Shown: in pieces, positions 41,762-50,433 of the stretch
How positions within the stretch are numbered: position 1 is the first letter of the stretch
How the letters are laid out: each line of letters begins with the position of its first letter
NCBI GenBank assembly: GCA_016718385.1
Contig: JADKDK010000009.1
Location: 1 to 64,000, forward strand
Direction of reading: 5' to 3'
Length of the DNA: 64,000 nucleotides
Source of the DNA: Gammaproteobacteria bacterium
Lineage (GTDB): Bacteria > Pseudomonadota > Gammaproteobacteria > Pseudomonadales > UBA5518
Position numbers and translations under genes: made by a program
Notes under the pieces: generated by a model
Databases searched by the model: none
The model's input: the letters and a program-made list of their open reading frames with translations, nothing else
What the model was told of the DNA's origin: nothing

Positions 41762-43543
41762 ATGAAGAAAAACAAACCCAGCCCGCAGGAGAACCTGCCC
41801 GGCAGCGAGCACGGCGTCATCGCCGAGCTCTACCGCCGCTTCGGCGCCGACGCGATCGTCTACCAGCCGACCGTGGACGGCCTGCCGACGGCATGGGTGC
41901 CGCGCGCGCAGCTGCCCGCGGTGCTGCGCTTCCTGCGCGACGCCCCGCGCCCCTACGCGATGCTCTACGACCTGCACGGCGTGGACGAGCGCCTGCGCAC
42001 GCACCGCGACGGGCTGCCGGCCGCGGATTTCACGGTCTTCTATCACCTGCTGTCGCTGGAGCGCAACAGCGACGTGCGCATCAAGGTGGCGCTGTCGAGC
42101 GATGACCTGACGCTGCCGACGGTCACCGGGATCTGGCCGAACGCCAACTGGTACGAGCGCGAGGTGTGGGACCTCTACGGCATCGGCTTCAGCGGACATC
42201 CCAACCTGCAGCGCATCATGATGCCGCGCACCTGGACCGGCCACCCGCTGCGCAAGGACTACCCGGCGCGGGCCACCGAGTTCGACCCCTTCTCGCTCGA
42301 CGCGGCCAAGCAGGACCTGGAGCAGGAGTCGCTGCGCTTCGTGCCCGAGGAATGGGGCATGAGCCGCAGCACCGCGCACTCGGACTTCATGTTCCTGAAC
42401 CTGGGACCCAACCACCCCTCGGCGCACGGGGCCTTCCGCATCGTGCTGCAACTCTACGGCGAGGAAATCCACGACTGCGTCCCCGACATCGGCTACCACC
42501 ACCGCGGTGCCGAGAAGATGGCCGAGCGCCAGTCCTGGCACAGCTTCATCCCCTACACCGACCGCATCGACTACCTCGGCGGGGTGATGAACAACCTGCC
42601 CTACGTGATGGCGGTCGAGCAGCTCGCGGGCATCCGGGTGCCGGATCGCGTGAAGGTGATCCGCGTGATGCTGGCGGAGTTCTTCCGCATCACCAGCCAC
42701 CTGCTGTTCCTGGGCACCTACATCCAGGACGTCGGCGGCATGTCGCCGATCTTCTTCATCTTCACCGACCGCATGAAGGCCTACGACGTGATCGAGGCCA
42801 TCACCGGCGGGCGCATGCACCCGGCCTGGTACCGCATCGGCGGCGTGGCGCACGACCTGCCCAACGGCTGGGATCGCCTGGTGCGCGAGTTCTGCGACTG
42901 GATGCCCAAGCGCCTCGAGGAGTACGAGAAGGCCGCGATGCGCAACGGCATCCTGCGCTCGCGCACCATCGGCGTGGCGCAGTACAACACGCGCGAAGCC
43001 GTCGAATGGGGCGTCACCGGCGCGGGCCTGCGCGCCACCGGTCTCGACTACGACCTGCGCAAGGCGCGGCCCTATTCCGGCTACGAGAACTTCGACTTCG
43101 AGGTACCGCTGGCGCACAACGGCGACGCCTACGACCGCGCGATGGTGCGCCTCGAGGAGATGCGCCAGAGTGTCCGTATCATCCGCCAGTGCCTGGACAA
43201 CATGCCGGCGGGCCCGTACAAGGCCGACCACCCGCTGACGACGCCGCCGCCGAAGGAGCGCACGCTGCAGCACATCGAGACGCTGATCAACCATTTCGTG
43301 AGCGTGTCGTGGGGACCGGTGATGCCGGCCGGGGAGGCCTGCCAGATGATCGAGGCCACCAAGGGCATCAACAGCTACTACCTGACCTCGGACGCCGGCA
43401 CCATGAGCTACCGCACGCGCATCCGCACCCCGAGCTTCGCGCACCTGCAGCAGATCCCCTCGGTGATCCGCGGCAGCCTGATCGCGGATCTCATCGCGTA
43501 CCTCGCAAGCATTGACTTCGTGATGGCAGATGTCGACAGATAA
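41762..43543 (+). CDS. nuoC: NADH-quinone oxidoreductase subunit C/D fusion
   Basis: A 593-residue fusion of NuoC and NuoD, as in enterobacteria and pseudomonads. The NuoC domain (about residues 1-180) has the family signature WYEREVWDLYGIGFSGHPNL and RRIL-like segment RTWTGHPLRKDYPARA. The NuoD domain starts near LNLGPNHPSAHGAFRI and includes DCVPDIGYHHRGAEKMAERQ and TDRIDYLGGVMNNLPYVMAV, the quinone-site histidines among them, and ends DFVMADVDR. It lacks the cluster Cys found in hydrogenase relatives, as expected. The 3' end overlaps nuoE by 14 bases. Confidence 0.96.
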   Translation: MKKNKPSPQENLPGSEHGVIAELYRRFGADAIVYQPTVDGLPTAWVPRAQLPAVLRFLRDAPRPYAMLYDLHGVDERLRTHRDGLPAADFTVFYHLLSLERNSDVRIKVALSSDDLTLPTVTGIWPNANWYEREVWDLYGIGFSGHPNLQRIMMPRTWTGHPLRKDYPARATEFDPFSLDAAKQDLEQESLRFVPEEWGMSRSTAHSDFMFLNLGPNHPSAHGAFRIVLQLYGEEIHDCVPDIGYHHRGAEKMAERQSWHSFIPYTDRIDYLGGVMNNLPYVMAVEQLAGIRVPDRVKVIRVMLAEFFRITSHLLFLGTYIQDVGGMSPIFFIFTDRMKAYDVIEAITGGRMHPAWYRIGGVAHDLPNGWDRLVREFCDWMPKRLEEYEKAAMRNGILRSRTIGVAQYNTREAVEWGVTGAGLRATGLDYDLRKARPYSGYENFDFEVPLAHNGDAYDRAMVRLEEMRQSVRIIRQCLDNMPAGPYKADHPLTTPPPKERTLQHIETLINHFVSVSWGPVMPAGEACQMIEATKGINSYYLTSDAGTMSYRTRIRTPSFAHLQQIPSVIRGSLIADLIAYLASIDFVMADVDR

Positions 43544-44045
43544 CGCACCCCAGATGATCGCGAGCAGCGCCCCCGATTTCCGCCTGTCGGAAGCCGAGCT
43601 GGCGGAAATCCATCACGAGATGGGCCACTACGAGGACCCGCGCGCGGCCTCGATCGAGGCGCTGAAGGCGGTGCAGAAGCACCGCGGCTGGGTGCCCGAC
43701 GCGGCCATCGACGCCATCGCCGCGGTGATCGGCATCCCGGCATCCGACGTCGAGGGCGTGGCGACCTTCTACAACATGATCTTCCGCCGCCCCGTCGGAC
43801 GGCACGTGATCAAGGTCTGCGACAGCATCTCCTGCTTCCTCACCGGCTACGACGCGCTCAGGGACGCGCTGATGGCGCAGACCGGTCTCGGCTACGGCGA
43901 GACCGGCGCCGACGGCCGCTACACGCTGCTGCCGGTGTGCTGCCTCGGCAACTGCGACAAGGGCCCGACGCTGATGATCGACGACGACACGCACGGCCCG
44001 GTGGCTCCCGCCGATGTGCCGGCGCTGCTGGAGCGCTACACATGA
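43530..44045 (+). CDS. nuoE: NADH-quinone oxidoreductase subunit E
   Basis: A 171-residue thioredoxin-like subunit with the N1a [2Fe-2S] cluster. Ligands are in KVCDSISCFLTG (C-x4-C, about residues 97-102) and LLPVCCLGNCDKGP (about 136-145). The N-terminal helical part has AVQKHRGWVPDAAIDAIAAV. Overlaps nuoCD at its start and nuoF at its end (ATGA, 44042-44045). Confidence 0.95.
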   Translation: MSTDNAPQMIASSAPDFRLSEAELAEIHHEMGHYEDPRAASIEALKAVQKHRGWVPDAAIDAIAAVIGIPASDVEGVATFYNMIFRRPVGRHVIKVCDSISCFLTGYDALRDALMAQTGLGYGETGADGRYTLLPVCCLGNCDKGPTLMIDDDTHGPVAPADVPALLERYT

Positions 44046-45349
44046 GCCGGCGCCCGCGCGACACCCACCCGCTGACCTGGCGCCTCGATCACGGCGCGCC
44101 GGTGCTCGGCATCGACGCCCACGAAGCGCTGGACGGCTACGCCGCGCTGCGCAAGGCACTCGGCATGGAACCCGCCGCGGTCACCCAGGCGGTGAAGGAC
44201 TCGAACCTGCGCGGGCGCGGCGGCGCGGGCTTCCCGACCGGCGTGAAGTGGAGCCTGGTGCCGATGGGGCCGGACGCCGGCACCAAGTACCTGCTGTGCA
44301 ACGCCGACGAAATGGAGCCCGGCACCTTCAAGGACCGCATGCTGCTCGAACAGCTGCCGCACCAGCTCATCGAGTCGATGGTCATCGCGGCCTGGGCGAT
44401 CCAGGCCACGCGCGGCTACATCTTCCTGCGCGGCGAATACGTGCTGGCCGCCGAACGCCTGCAGCGCGCGCTGGCCGAGGCGCGCGACAGCGGCTACCTG
44501 GGCGAGAACATCCGCGGCACCGGCTGGAGTTTCGATCTCTTCCTGCATACCGGGGCCGGGCGCTACATCTGCGGCGAGGAGACGGCGCTGATCAACTCGC
44601 TCGAGGGCCGGCGCGCCAACCCGCGCGCCAAGCCGCCGTTCCCGCAGATCGCCGGCGCCTGGGGCCGGCCGACGATCGTCAACAACGTCGAGACCTTCTA
44701 CAACCTGCCCGAGATCCTGCTGCAGGGCGCCGACTGGTACAAGGGCCTGTCGCTGGGGCGCAGCACCGACGGCGGCACCAAGATCTACGGCGCCTCGGGG
44801 CGCGTGAAGCGTCCCGGGCTGTGGGAACTGCCGATGGGTACCACGGGGCGCGAGATCCTCGAGCAGCACGCCGGCGGCATGCAGGACGGCCTGCGGCTGA
44901 AGGCCTGGCTGCCGGGCGGCGCCTCCACCGACTTCCTGCTCCCCGAGCACCTCGACCTCGCGATGGACTTCGACACCATCGCCAAGGCGCGCAGCCGCCT
45001 CGGCACGGGCCTGCTCGCCGTGGTCGACCACACCCAGGACATCGTCCCCGCGGTGCGCAACCTGCTGGAGTTCTTCGCACGCGAGTCCTGCGGCTGGTGC
45101 ACGCCGTGCCGCGACGGGCTGCCATGGTCGGTGAAGCTGCTGCGCGCGATCGAGCGCGGCGAGGGGCAGCCGGGCGACATCGAACGGCTCGAGCGCCTGA
45201 CCGTGCAGCTCGGGCCGGGCAAGACCTACTGCGCGCTCGCGCCCGGGGCCGTGGAGCCGCTGCAGAGCGCGCTGCGCTTCTTCCGCGCCGAGTTCGAGCG
45301 CGGCATCAAGGGCGGCGCGCAGGGCGCCGCGCGCAAGGAACACGCGTAA
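44042..45349 (+). CDS. nuoF: NADH-quinone oxidoreductase subunit F
   Basis: A 435-residue subunit binding NADH, FMN and the N3 [4Fe-4S] cluster. The FMN/NADH glycine-rich motif is LRGRGGAGFPTGVKWS (about residues 58-73) with CNADEMEPGTFKDR and YICGEETALINSLEGRR. The N3 ligands are ESCGWCTPCRDG (about 346-357) and a later Cys in GKTYCALAPGA. Start ATG at 44042 is fixed by the ATGA overlap with nuoE; the longer open frame upstream belongs to no homologue. Confidence 0.96.
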   Translation: MSRRPRDTHPLTWRLDHGAPVLGIDAHEALDGYAALRKALGMEPAAVTQAVKDSNLRGRGGAGFPTGVKWSLVPMGPDAGTKYLLCNADEMEPGTFKDRMLLEQLPHQLIESMVIAAWAIQATRGYIFLRGEYVLAAERLQRALAEARDSGYLGENIRGTGWSFDLFLHTGAGRYICGEETALINSLEGRRANPRAKPPFPQIAGAWGRPTIVNNVETFYNLPEILLQGADWYKGLSLGRSTDGGTKIYGASGRVKRPGLWELPMGTTGREILEQHAGGMQDGLRLKAWLPGGASTDFLLPEHLDLAMDFDTIAKARSRLGTGLLAVVDHTQDIVPAVRNLLEFFARESCGWCTPCRDGLPWSVKLLRAIERGEGQPGDIERLERLTVQLGPGKTYCALAPGAVEPLQSALRFFRAEFERGIKGGAQGAARKEHA

Positions 45350-48051
45350 TGGCAACGATCCATATCGACGGCAAGAGCTACGAGGTCGAGGGCAGCGACA
45401 ACCTGCTGCACGCCTGTCTCTCGCTCGGGCTGGACATCCCCTACTTCTGCTGGCACCCGGCGCTGGGCTCCGTGGGCGCCTGCCGCCAGTGCGCGGTGAA
45501 GCAGTACGCCAACGCCGACGACACGCGCGGGCGGCTGGTCATGTCGTGCATGACACCCTCGAGCGACAACACGTATATCTCGATCGGCGACGAGGAAGCG
45601 CGCGAGTTCCGCAAGGGCGTGATCGAGTTCCTGATGACCAACCACCCGCACGACTGCCCGGTGTGCGAGGAAGGCGGCCACTGCCACCTGCAGGACATGA
45701 CGGTGATGAGCGGGCACAACAGCCGCCGCTACCGCTTCACCAAGCGCACGCACCAGAACCAGGATCTCGGCCCGTTCGTCAACCACGAGATGAACCGCTG
45801 CATCGCCTGCTACCGCTGCGTGCGCTACTACAAGGACTATGCCGGGGGCAGCGACCTCGGCGTGTTCGGCGCCCACGACAACGTCTACTTCGGGCGCGTC
45901 GCCGACGGCCAGCTCGAGAGCGAGTTCTCCGGCAACCTCACCGAGGTCTGCCCCACCGGCGTCTTCACCGACCGCACCCATTCCGAGCGCTACAACCGCA
46001 AGTGGGACATGCAGTTCGCCCCCAGCGTCTGCCAGCAGTGCGCGGTGGGCTGCAACACCAGCCCGGGCGAGCGCTACGGCGAGCTGCGCCGCATCGAGAA
46101 CCGCTTCAACGGCGAGGTGAACCACTATTTCCTCTGCGACCGCGGCCGCTTCGGCTACGGCTACGTGAACCGCGCCGACCGCCCGCGCCAGATGCTGGCG
46201 CGCGCGGGCAGCGAGTTCGAGGCCGCCACGCTGCAGGGCGGGCTGGAGCGCCTGGCCGAGGCGATGCGCTCGGCCTCGCGCCTGGTCGGCATCGGCTCGC
46301 CGCGCGCGAGCCTGGAGGCCAACTTCGCGCTGCGCCACCTGGTCGGCGCGGACAACTATTCGACCGGCATGGACGGCACGGAGGCCGCGCTGCTCGCGCG
46401 CGCGCTCGGGATCCTGCGCACCGGTGCGGCGCGCACGCCGTCGCTGCGCGAGATCGAGACTTTCGACGCGATCCTGGTGCTCGGCGAGGACCTGACCCAG
46501 ACCGCGCCGCGCATCGCGCTGGCGCTGCGCCAGGCCGTGCGCGGCCAGGCCACCGAGCTCGCGGCCTCGAAGAAGATATCCGCCTGGCAGGCCGAGGCAA
46601 TCGCCACCATCGGGCAGAAGGAACGCAACCCGCTGTTCATCGCCAGCGTCGATGCCACGCGCCTCGACGACGCCGCGCACGCCACCTGGCGCGCCACGCC
46701 GGCACGCATCGCCGCCCTCGGCGCGGCGGTCGCCCGCGCGCTCGATCCCGCGGCCCCTGCCAGCGGCAGCGATGCGGAAATCGATGCCTTCGCCGAGCAG
46801 GTCGCCGCGGCGCTCGCCGGCGCGAAGAAGCCGCTCGTCGTCTCCGGCACGGGGCTGCGCTCGGGGGCGATCCTCGACGCCTGCGCCAACATCGCCGTGG
46901 CGCTGAAGGCGCGCGGACAGGAGCCCGCGCTGACGCTGGCGCTGCCCGAGGCCAACAGCCTCGGGGTCGCGATGCTCGGCGGCAACGCCGTCGAGGCCGC
47001 GCTGGCCGGCGTCGACGAGGGCAGCGTGCTGGTGGTGCTGGAGAACGATCTCTACCGCCGCGCCGATGCCGCGCTGGTCGATGCCGCGCTGGCGCGCGCG
47101 CGCTGCGTGGTCGTGATCGACCACCAGCTGAGCGCCACCGGCGCGAAGGCGCACCTGCTGCTGCCGGCGGCGAGCTTCGCCGAGGGCGACGGCACGCTGG
47201 TCAGCAACGAGGGCCGCGCGCAGCGCTATTTCCAGGTCTACGATCCCGCCTACTACAACCTCGCCACCCAGGTGCGCGAGAGCTGGCGCTGGCTGGCCGG
47301 CATCCAGAGCGCGGAGAACCGCGTGCCGGTGGAATGGGAGACGCTGGACCAGATCACCGCGGCCTGCGCGCGCGAGAACCCCGCGCTCGCCGGCATCGTG
47401 GCTGCCGCGCCGGGGGCCGACACCCGCGTGCACGGGCGCCGCGTGGCACGCCAGCCGAACCGCTATTCGGGCCGCACCGCGATGCGCGCGAACATCTCGA
47501 TGCACGAACCGCGTGCCCCGCAGGATCCCGACAGCGCGCTGGCCTTCTCGATGGAGGGCTACGGCGGCCCCGACGAGCCGGGTCCGCTGGTGCCCTTCGC
47601 GTGGAGCGCGGGCTGGAACTCGCCGCAGTCCTGGAACAAGTTCCAGGACGAGGTCGGCGGGCACCTGCGCCAGGGCGATCCCGGCATCCGCCTGATCGAG
47701 CCGGCGGCGAGCGCGGGCTACGTGCCCGTCGCCACCGCCGCCGCGAGCGATCTCGCGGTCGCGCCGCTGCACCACATCTTCGGCAGCGAGGAACTGTCGG
47801 CGCGCGCGCCGGTGACCGCGCAGAACGTGCCGGCGCCCTACGTGGCGCTGCATCCGCGCGAGGCCCGGCGCCGCGGCCTCGGCGCCGGCGTGACCGTGCG
47901 CGTCAGCGTCGGCGCGGTGCAGTTCGAGGCGCCGCTGGCGCTGCGCGAATCGCTCAGCGAAGGCGTCATCGGCATCCCCGCCGGGCTACCGGGCATGGGC
48001 TTCGCCTTCGTCGCCGCCACTGCCAGCGTCAGCACCGGAGGGCAGTCATGA
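45349..48051 (+). CDS. nuoG: NADH-quinone oxidoreductase subunit G
   Basis: A 900-residue subunit with clusters N1b, N4, N5 and the extra N7. Ligands: N1b in YFCWHPALGSVGACRQCAVK and VMSCMTP; N5 in HDCPVCEEGGHCHLQ with the His ligand; N4 in CIACYRCVRYYKDY and EVCPTG; N7 in SVCQQCAVGCNTS plus FLCDRG. A molybdopterin-oxidoreductase-like domain without Mo-binding residues follows. Start ATG shares one base with the nuoF stop (TAATG); the 3' end overlaps nuoH by ATGA. The frame is open upstream through nuoF, but that is not part of the gene. Confidence 0.96.
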   Translation: MATIHIDGKSYEVEGSDNLLHACLSLGLDIPYFCWHPALGSVGACRQCAVKQYANADDTRGRLVMSCMTPSSDNTYISIGDEEAREFRKGVIEFLMTNHPHDCPVCEEGGHCHLQDMTVMSGHNSRRYRFTKRTHQNQDLGPFVNHEMNRCIACYRCVRYYKDYAGGSDLGVFGAHDNVYFGRVADGQLESEFSGNLTEVCPTGVFTDRTHSERYNRKWDMQFAPSVCQQCAVGCNTSPGERYGELRRIENRFNGEVNHYFLCDRGRFGYGYVNRADRPRQMLARAGSEFEAATLQGGLERLAEAMRSASRLVGIGSPRASLEANFALRHLVGADNYSTGMDGTEAALLARALGILRTGAARTPSLREIETFDAILVLGEDLTQTAPRIALALRQAVRGQATELAASKKISAWQAEAIATIGQKERNPLFIASVDATRLDDAAHATWRATPARIAALGAAVARALDPAAPASGSDAEIDAFAEQVAAALAGAKKPLVVSGTGLRSGAILDACANIAVALKARGQEPALTLALPEANSLGVAMLGGNAVEAALAGVDEGSVLVVLENDLYRRADAALVDAALARARCVVVIDHQLSATGAKAHLLLPAASFAEGDGTLVSNEGRAQRYFQVYDPAYYNLATQVRESWRWLAGIQSAENRVPVEWETLDQITAACARENPALAGIVAAAPGADTRVHGRRVARQPNRYSGRTAMRANISMHEPRAPQDPDSALAFSMEGYGGPDEPGPLVPFAWSAGWNSPQSWNKFQDEVGGHLRQGDPGIRLIEPAASAGYVPVATAAASDLAVAPLHHIFGSEELSARAPVTAQNVPAPYVALHPREARRRGLGAGVTVRVSVGAVQFEAPLALRESLSEGVIGIPAGLPGMGFAFVAATASVSTGGQS

Positions 48052-49028
48052 GCTTCCTCTCGCCCGAAGTGGCCGCGGTGCTGTGGGCCGTCGTGAAGGC
48101 GGTCATCATCCTGCTGGCCGCGGTGATCTTCGCCGCCTACCTCAGCTTCATCGAGCGCCGCGTGCTGGCGCTGTGGCAGGACCGCTACGGCCCGAACCGC
48201 GTCGGCCCCTTCGGCATCTTCCAGCTGCCGGCCGACGTGGTGAAGATGCTGTTCAAGGAGGACTGGATCCCGCCGTTCGCGGACAAGCTGACGTTCCTGA
48301 TCGCGCCGATCATCGCGATGAGCGCGCTGTTCATCTCGTACATCATCATCCCGGTCACGCCGACGTGGTACGTGGCGGACTTCGACATCGGCATACTGTT
48401 CTTCCTGGCGATGGCGGGCCTGGCGGTCTACGCGGTGCTGTTCGCCGGCTGGTCCAGCAACAACAAGTATTCGCTGCTCGGCGGCCTGCGCTCGGCCGCG
48501 CAGACCGTGAGCTACGAGGTGTTCATGGGGCTGTCGCTGATGGGCGTGGTGGCGCAGAGCGGTTCGTTCAACATGCGCGAGATCGTCGAGGCGCAGCGCG
48601 ATCTGTGGTTCATCGTGCCGCAGTTCCTCGGCTTCTGCACCTTCGCGCTCGCGGGCATCGCGGTCACGCACCGCAGCCCCTTCGACCTGCCGGAAGCCGA
48701 GCAGGAACTCGCCGCGGGCTACCACACCGAGTACGCCGGGATGAAATGGGCGATGTTCTTCGTCGGCGAGTACATCGGCATCGTGGTGCTGTCCTCGCTG
48801 CTCGCCACGCTGTTCCTCGGCGGCTGGCTCGGGCCGGGGCCGGACTGGCTGGCGCCGCTGTGGTTCGTGGCGAAGACGCTGGTCTTCGTGATGCTGTTCA
48901 TCCTGGTGCGCGCCGCGCTGCCGCGCCCGCGCTACGACCACCTGATGACGGCGGGCTGGATGGTCTGTCTCCCGATCACGCTGCTGAACCTGCTGGTGAC
49001 CGGCGCCGTGCTGCTGGCCAAGGGTTGA
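48048..49028 (+). CDS. nuoH: NADH-quinone oxidoreductase subunit H
   Basis: A 326-residue membrane subunit forming the quinone channel entrance. Signatures: FIERRVLALWQDRYGPNRVG (about residues 35-54), KEDWIPPFADK, and FDLPEAEQELAAGYHTEYAG with the conserved acids of the E-channel. Eight membrane segments can be counted. Overlaps nuoG by ATGA at 48048-48051. Confidence 0.96.
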   Translation: MSFLSPEVAAVLWAVVKAVIILLAAVIFAAYLSFIERRVLALWQDRYGPNRVGPFGIFQLPADVVKMLFKEDWIPPFADKLTFLIAPIIAMSALFISYIIIPVTPTWYVADFDIGILFFLAMAGLAVYAVLFAGWSSNNKYSLLGGLRSAAQTVSYEVFMGLSLMGVVAQSGSFNMREIVEAQRDLWFIVPQFLGFCTFALAGIAVTHRSPFDLPEAEQELAAGYHTEYAGMKWAMFFVGEYIGIVVLSSLLATLFLGGWLGPGPDWLAPLWFVAKTLVFVMLFILVRAALPRPRYDHLMTAGWMVCLPITLLNLLVTGAVLLAKG

Positions 49029-49032
49029 ACAC

Positions 49033-49578
49033 ATGAACCTGCTCCTGAAAATACTCGCGGGCATCGGCACCAACCTGCGCAGCATGTGGATGATCTTCTC
49101 GCGCGCCACGCGCGCGCGTGCCACGATCCAGTACCCCGAGCAGGCCGTGTACCTGCCCCCGCGCTACCGCGGGCGCATCGTGCTGACGCGCGACCCGGAC
49201 GGCGAGGAGCGCTGTGTCGCCTGCAACCTGTGCGCCGTGGCGTGTCCCGTGGGCTGCATCGCGCTGCAGAAGGCCGAGAAGGACGACGGGCGCTGGTATC
49301 CGGAGTTCTTCCGCATCAATTTCTCGCGCTGCATCTTCTGCGGCATGTGCGAGGAAGCCTGCCCCACGACCGCGATCCAGCTCACGCCGGATTTCGAGCT
49401 GGCCGAGTACAGGCGCGAGGACCTCGTGTACGAGAAAGAGGACCTGCTGATCGCGGGCAGCGGCAAGAACCCGGAATACAATTTCTACCGCGTCGCGGGC
49501 ATGGCGATCGCGGGCAAGCCCAAGGGCGCCGCGCAGGACGAAGCCCTGCCCATCGACGTCCGGACGCTGCTGCCATAG
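49033..49578 (+). CDS. nuoI: NADH-quinone oxidoreductase subunit I
   Basis: A 181-residue ferredoxin-like subunit with clusters N6a and N6b. Two C-x2-C-x2-C-x3-C motifs: RCVACNLCAVACPVGC (about residues 61-76) and RCIFCGMCEEACPTTA (about 98-113). An amphipathic N-terminus and basic RYRGRIVLTRDPDGEE precede them. Starts four bases after nuoH. Confidence 0.96.
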   Translation: MNLLLKILAGIGTNLRSMWMIFSRATRARATIQYPEQAVYLPPRYRGRIVLTRDPDGEERCVACNLCAVACPVGCIALQKAEKDDGRWYPEFFRINFSRCIFCGMCEEACPTTAIQLTPDFELAEYRREDLVYEKEDLLIAGSGKNPEYNFYRVAGMAIAGKPKGAAQDEALPIDVRTLLP

Positions 49579-49591
49579 GGGGTCGGACACG

Positions 49592-50083
49592 ATGGAGCTG
49601 ACTTTCTACACCTGCGCCCTGGTGGCGATCCTCGCGACGCTGCGCGTCGTGACCAACGCCAACCCGGTGCACGCGCTGCTCTACCTCGTGGTCTCGCTGC
49701 TGGCGGTGGCGGGCGTGTTCTTCGCGCTCGGGGCGCCCTTCGCGGGCGCGCTCGAGGTGATCGTCTATGCCGGCGCCATCATGGTGCTGTTCGTGTTCAT
49801 CGTGATGATGCTGAACCTCGGACCCGAAACGACGGCGCAGGAGCGGCAATGGCTGAAGCCGGCGACCTGGATCGGCCCGATGCTGCTGTCGGCGCTGCTG
49901 CTCGGCGCCCTGGTGTTCACGCTGGTCGGCGCCGACGCCCCGACGGGCAGCGCGACGGTGGGCCCGAAGGCGGTCGGCATCGCGTTGTTCGGCCCCTACG
50001 TGCTCGTCGTCGAGCTCGCCTCGCTGCTGCTGCTGGGGGCGCTGGTCGCGGCGTACCACCTCGGCCGCGACGACCACCACTGA
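49592..50083 (+). CDS. nuoJ: NADH-quinone oxidoreductase subunit J
   Basis: A 163-residue membrane subunit with five membrane segments. The conserved third segment is EVIVYAGAIMVLFVFIVMML (about residues 53-72), including the Tyr and Gly of the pi-bulge helix. Follows nuoI by 13 bases. The C-terminal segment is LVVELASLLLLGALVAAYHL. Confidence 0.95.
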   Translation: MELTFYTCALVAILATLRVVTNANPVHALLYLVVSLLAVAGVFFALGAPFAGALEVIVYAGAIMVLFVFIVMMLNLGPETTAQERQWLKPATWIGPMLLSALLLGALVFTLVGADAPTGSATVGPKAVGIALFGPYVLVVELASLLLLGALVAAYHLGRDDHH

Positions 50084-50115
50084 GCGCCGGGAACAACCAA
50101 TGATGGAATCGCGCC

Positions 50116-50433
50116 ATGATTGAAGCCGCATCGGTCCCCCTGGAGCACGCCCTCGCGCTGGCGACCGTGCTGTTCTGCACCGGCCTCGCGGGCCTGATGG
50201 TGCGGCGCAACTTCCTGTTCATGCTCATGAGCCTCGAAGTCATGACCAACGCCGCGGCGCTCGCCTTCGTCGCCGCCGGCAGCCGCTGGGCGCAGCCCGA
50301 CGGCCAGATCATGTTCATCATGGTGCTGGCGCTGGCGGCCGCCGAGGCCTCGATCGGGCTCGCGCTGCTGCTGCAGCTCTATCGCCGCTTCCATACCCTC
50401 GATATCGACGTCGCCAGCGAGATGCGCGGATGA
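50116..50433 (+). CDS. nuoK: NADH-quinone oxidoreductase subunit K
   Basis: A 105-residue three-helix subunit. Conserved are FMLMSLEVMTNAAALAFVAA with the functional Glu (about residue 41) and MVLALAAAEASIGLALLLQL with the second Glu (about residue 77). Starts 32 bases after nuoJ; an ATG at 50101 in another frame has no match. Its TGA overlaps the nuoL ATG (50430-50433). Confidence 0.95.
   Translation: MIEAASVPLEHALALATVLFCTGLAGLMVRRNFLFMLMSLEVMTNAAALAFVAAGSRWAQPDGQIMFIMVLALAAAEASIGLALLLQLYRRFHTLDIDVASEMRG

Noticed and set aside
44014..48051. A 1345-codon frame suggesting a fused NuoF-NuoG
   Set aside because: The first 445 codons are an out-of-frame shadow of nuoF; nuoG starts at the TAATG at 45349.
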